DNA of 20,392 nt, taken from assembly GCA_035649895.1 (NCBI GenBank), contig DASRIS010000136.1, positions 1 to 20,392 of the forward strand, in the 5' to 3' direction. Position 1 is the first letter of the stretch. The number at the start of each line of letters is the position of its first letter. The notes below the pieces were generated by a model. It saw nothing but the letters and a program-made list of their open reading frames with translations, was not told where the DNA came from and ran no database searches. The DNA is from DASSUC01 sp035649895. Its GTDB lineage: Bacteria > Actinomycetota > Actinomycetes > Mycobacteriales > Micromonosporaceae. The position numbers were made by a program, and so were the translations under genes. Positions 19,596 to 20,392 of this stretch are shown here, piece by piece.

Positions 19596-20392
19596 CTAGC
19601 GCGCCGTCTGGGTGACCACCCCCGCGGCGAGCAGGTCATCGACGCTGGCGACGCCCCACTCGGTCAGCACATCCCGGGTGTGCTGACCGGGCAACGGCGG
19701 CGGCGTGGTCAGGGTGGCCGGGGTGGCCGAGAAGCGCGGCGCGGGGGCCGGCTGGCGGACCCCGTCGAGGTCCACGAAGACCCCGCGAGCCGCGACGTGC
19801 GGGTGCTCCGGCGCCTCCGCGAGAGAGAGTACGGGTGCCACGCACGCGTCCGAGCCCTCGAACACGGCGAGCCACTCATCCCGGGTACGCGTGGCGATCC
19901 GCTCCGCGACCAGCTTGCGCAGCCTGGGCCACTGCGCCACGTCGTACGGGTTGGGCGGGTCGGCGTCGTTGCTGCCCTCATCCAGGCCGTTGCCGCCCTC
20001 ATCCAGGCCGTTGCCGTCCACATCCAGGCCGTTGCCGCCCGCGTCGGGGTCGAGCCCGCCGAGGAGCGTCGCGAACTGGGCGAAGAACTTCGGCTCCAGC
20101 GGCCCGACGGCCAGGTACCGGCCGTCGGCCGTCTGGTAGGTGCCGTAGTGCGGGGCGGTGCCGTCGAGCAGGTTCGTCCCGCGCTCGTCGCGCCACAGTC
20201 CCGCGTGGAGCAGGGCGTAGAGCTGGGTGGCGAGCAGTGCGGAGCCGTCCAGGATGGCGGCGTCGACCACCTGGCCCTGTCCAGTACGGGCGGCCTGCCA
20301 GGCGGCGGCCAGCACTCCGGCCACGAGCAGCATGCCGCCCCCGCCGTAGTCGCCGAGCAGGTTCAGCGGCACCACCGGACCGCTGTCGGCGG
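19596..20392 (-). CDS. CaiB/BaiF-type CoA transferase, alpha-methylacyl-CoA racemase-like (5' end outside window)
   Basis: The C-terminal part of a class III CoA-transferase family protein, closest to alpha-methylacyl-CoA racemase, which epimerises 2-methylacyl-CoA so that branched chains can enter beta-oxidation. VPLNLLGDYGGGGMLLVAGVLAA carries the catalytic-type Asp and Gly-rich loop. GQVVDAAILDG, GTAPHYGTYQTADGRYLAVGPLEPKFF and TRDEWLAVFEGSDACVAPV are family blocks. The N-terminal third, with the catalytic His, lies beyond position 20392. An insertion of about 25 residues, built from a 21-bp minisatellite, sits between LLGGLD and PNPYDVAQWP. It is 60 nt upstream of the thiolase, so it fits an upstream step in branched acyl-CoA degradation. 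The downstream stop lies within the 12-bp palindrome CGCGCTAGCGCG (19592-19603). Confidence 0.9.
   Translation of the reverse strand, partial: ADSGPVVPLNLLGDYGGGGMLLVAGVLAAAWQAARTGQGQVVDAAILDGSALLATQLYALLHAGLWRDERGTNLLDGTAPHYGTYQTADGRYLAVGPLEPKFFAQFATLLGGLDPDAGGNGLDVDGNGLDEGGNGLDEGSNDADPPNPYDVAQWPRLRKLVAERIATRTRDEWLAVFEGSDACVAPVLSLAEAPEHPHVAARGVFVDLDGVRQPAPAPRFSATPATLTTPPPLPGQHTRDVLTEWGVASVDDLLAAGVVTQTAR
19979..20041 (-). repeat. 21-bp coding minisatellite (3 units)
   Basis: Three units of about CATCCAGGCCGTTGCCGCCC (19979-19999, 20000-20020, 20021-20041) encode GNGLDEG-type heptapeptides. A degenerate fourth unit lies just to the left. They sit within a loop of the CoA transferase and keep the frame. 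Confidence 0.92.

Noticed and set aside
1..20392. tRNA, rRNA or insertion sequences
   Set aside because: No cloverleaf, rRNA-like sequence, transposase motif or flanking duplication was recognised by eye; a tRNA or covariance scan was not possible.

Overview
The window is very GC-rich DNA (roughly 70% or more by eye) with many GTG starts, short gaps and almost all genes on the minus strand. It is chromosomal DNA of an actinomycete. A Micromonosporaceae-type genome is my best guess, from gene content and from a GTGAGC...GAGTGAGCTTGCGAGC-type boundary repeat; this is an inference, not a database result. The backbone matches the Mycobacterium tuberculosis Rv0489-Rv0502 neighbourhood as I know it: gpm1, senX3, regX3, a divergent Cys-rich gene (Rv0495c-like), ppx (Rv0496-like), a sugar-phosphate isomerase-like gene (Rv0498-like), an excisionase-type HTH gene (Rv0500A-like), the 33-aa basic ribosomal protein (Rv0500B-like), galE2-like (Rv0501) and a plsC-like acyltransferase (Rv0502). 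Orientation is conserved gene by gene.

Layout from left to right. 1-295: no gene; a strong nested inverted repeat at 9-87. 296-2998 (minus): HTH, bS22-type protein, atypical SDR and acyltransferase, read right to left. 3136-6500 (minus): a MacAB-type tripartite set (lipoprotein adaptor, ATPase, permease); a 53-bp tandem repeat between adaptor and ATPase creates two 18-codon mini-ORFs chained by GTGA stop/start overlaps. 6569-8281 (minus): membrane-anchored HExxH metallopeptidase with a Pro-rich N-terminus. 8433-9353 (minus): proline dehydrogenase. 9354-9781: intergenic region with a 69-bp palindrome. 9782-10321 (plus): CGNR-type zinc-finger protein. 10506-12405 (minus): isomerase-like TIM barrel and Ppx/GppA. 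12446-13357 (plus): Cys-rich protein. 13370-15345 (minus): RegX3/SenX3. 15366-16118 (minus): phosphoglycerate mutase. 16124-19535 (minus): FadB-like multienzyme and thiolase. 19596-20392 (minus): a CaiB/alpha-methylacyl-CoA racemase-type gene cut by the window edge.

The right side therefore joins branched-chain acyl-CoA and fatty-acid beta-oxidation to glycolysis (gpm) and to the phosphate-sensing SenX3-RegX3 pair, with exopolyphosphatase nearby. The left side combines envelope and lipid functions with an export system and a surface peptidase. Where mycobacteria carry proC, this genome has proline dehydrogenase plus the peptidase and efflux genes.

Two patterns cut across genes. First, nearly every gene that begins a transcription unit has a -10-like hexamer (TACGCT, TAGCGT, TACCCT, TACCTT, TAGCAT, TACCAT) exactly 6-7 nt before the start codon and no Shine-Dalgarno, which points to leaderless mRNAs; several genes inside units have Shine-Dalgarno sequences or translational coupling instead. 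Second, four proteins carry in-frame minisatellites with 18- or 21-bp units in segments that look non-conserved.
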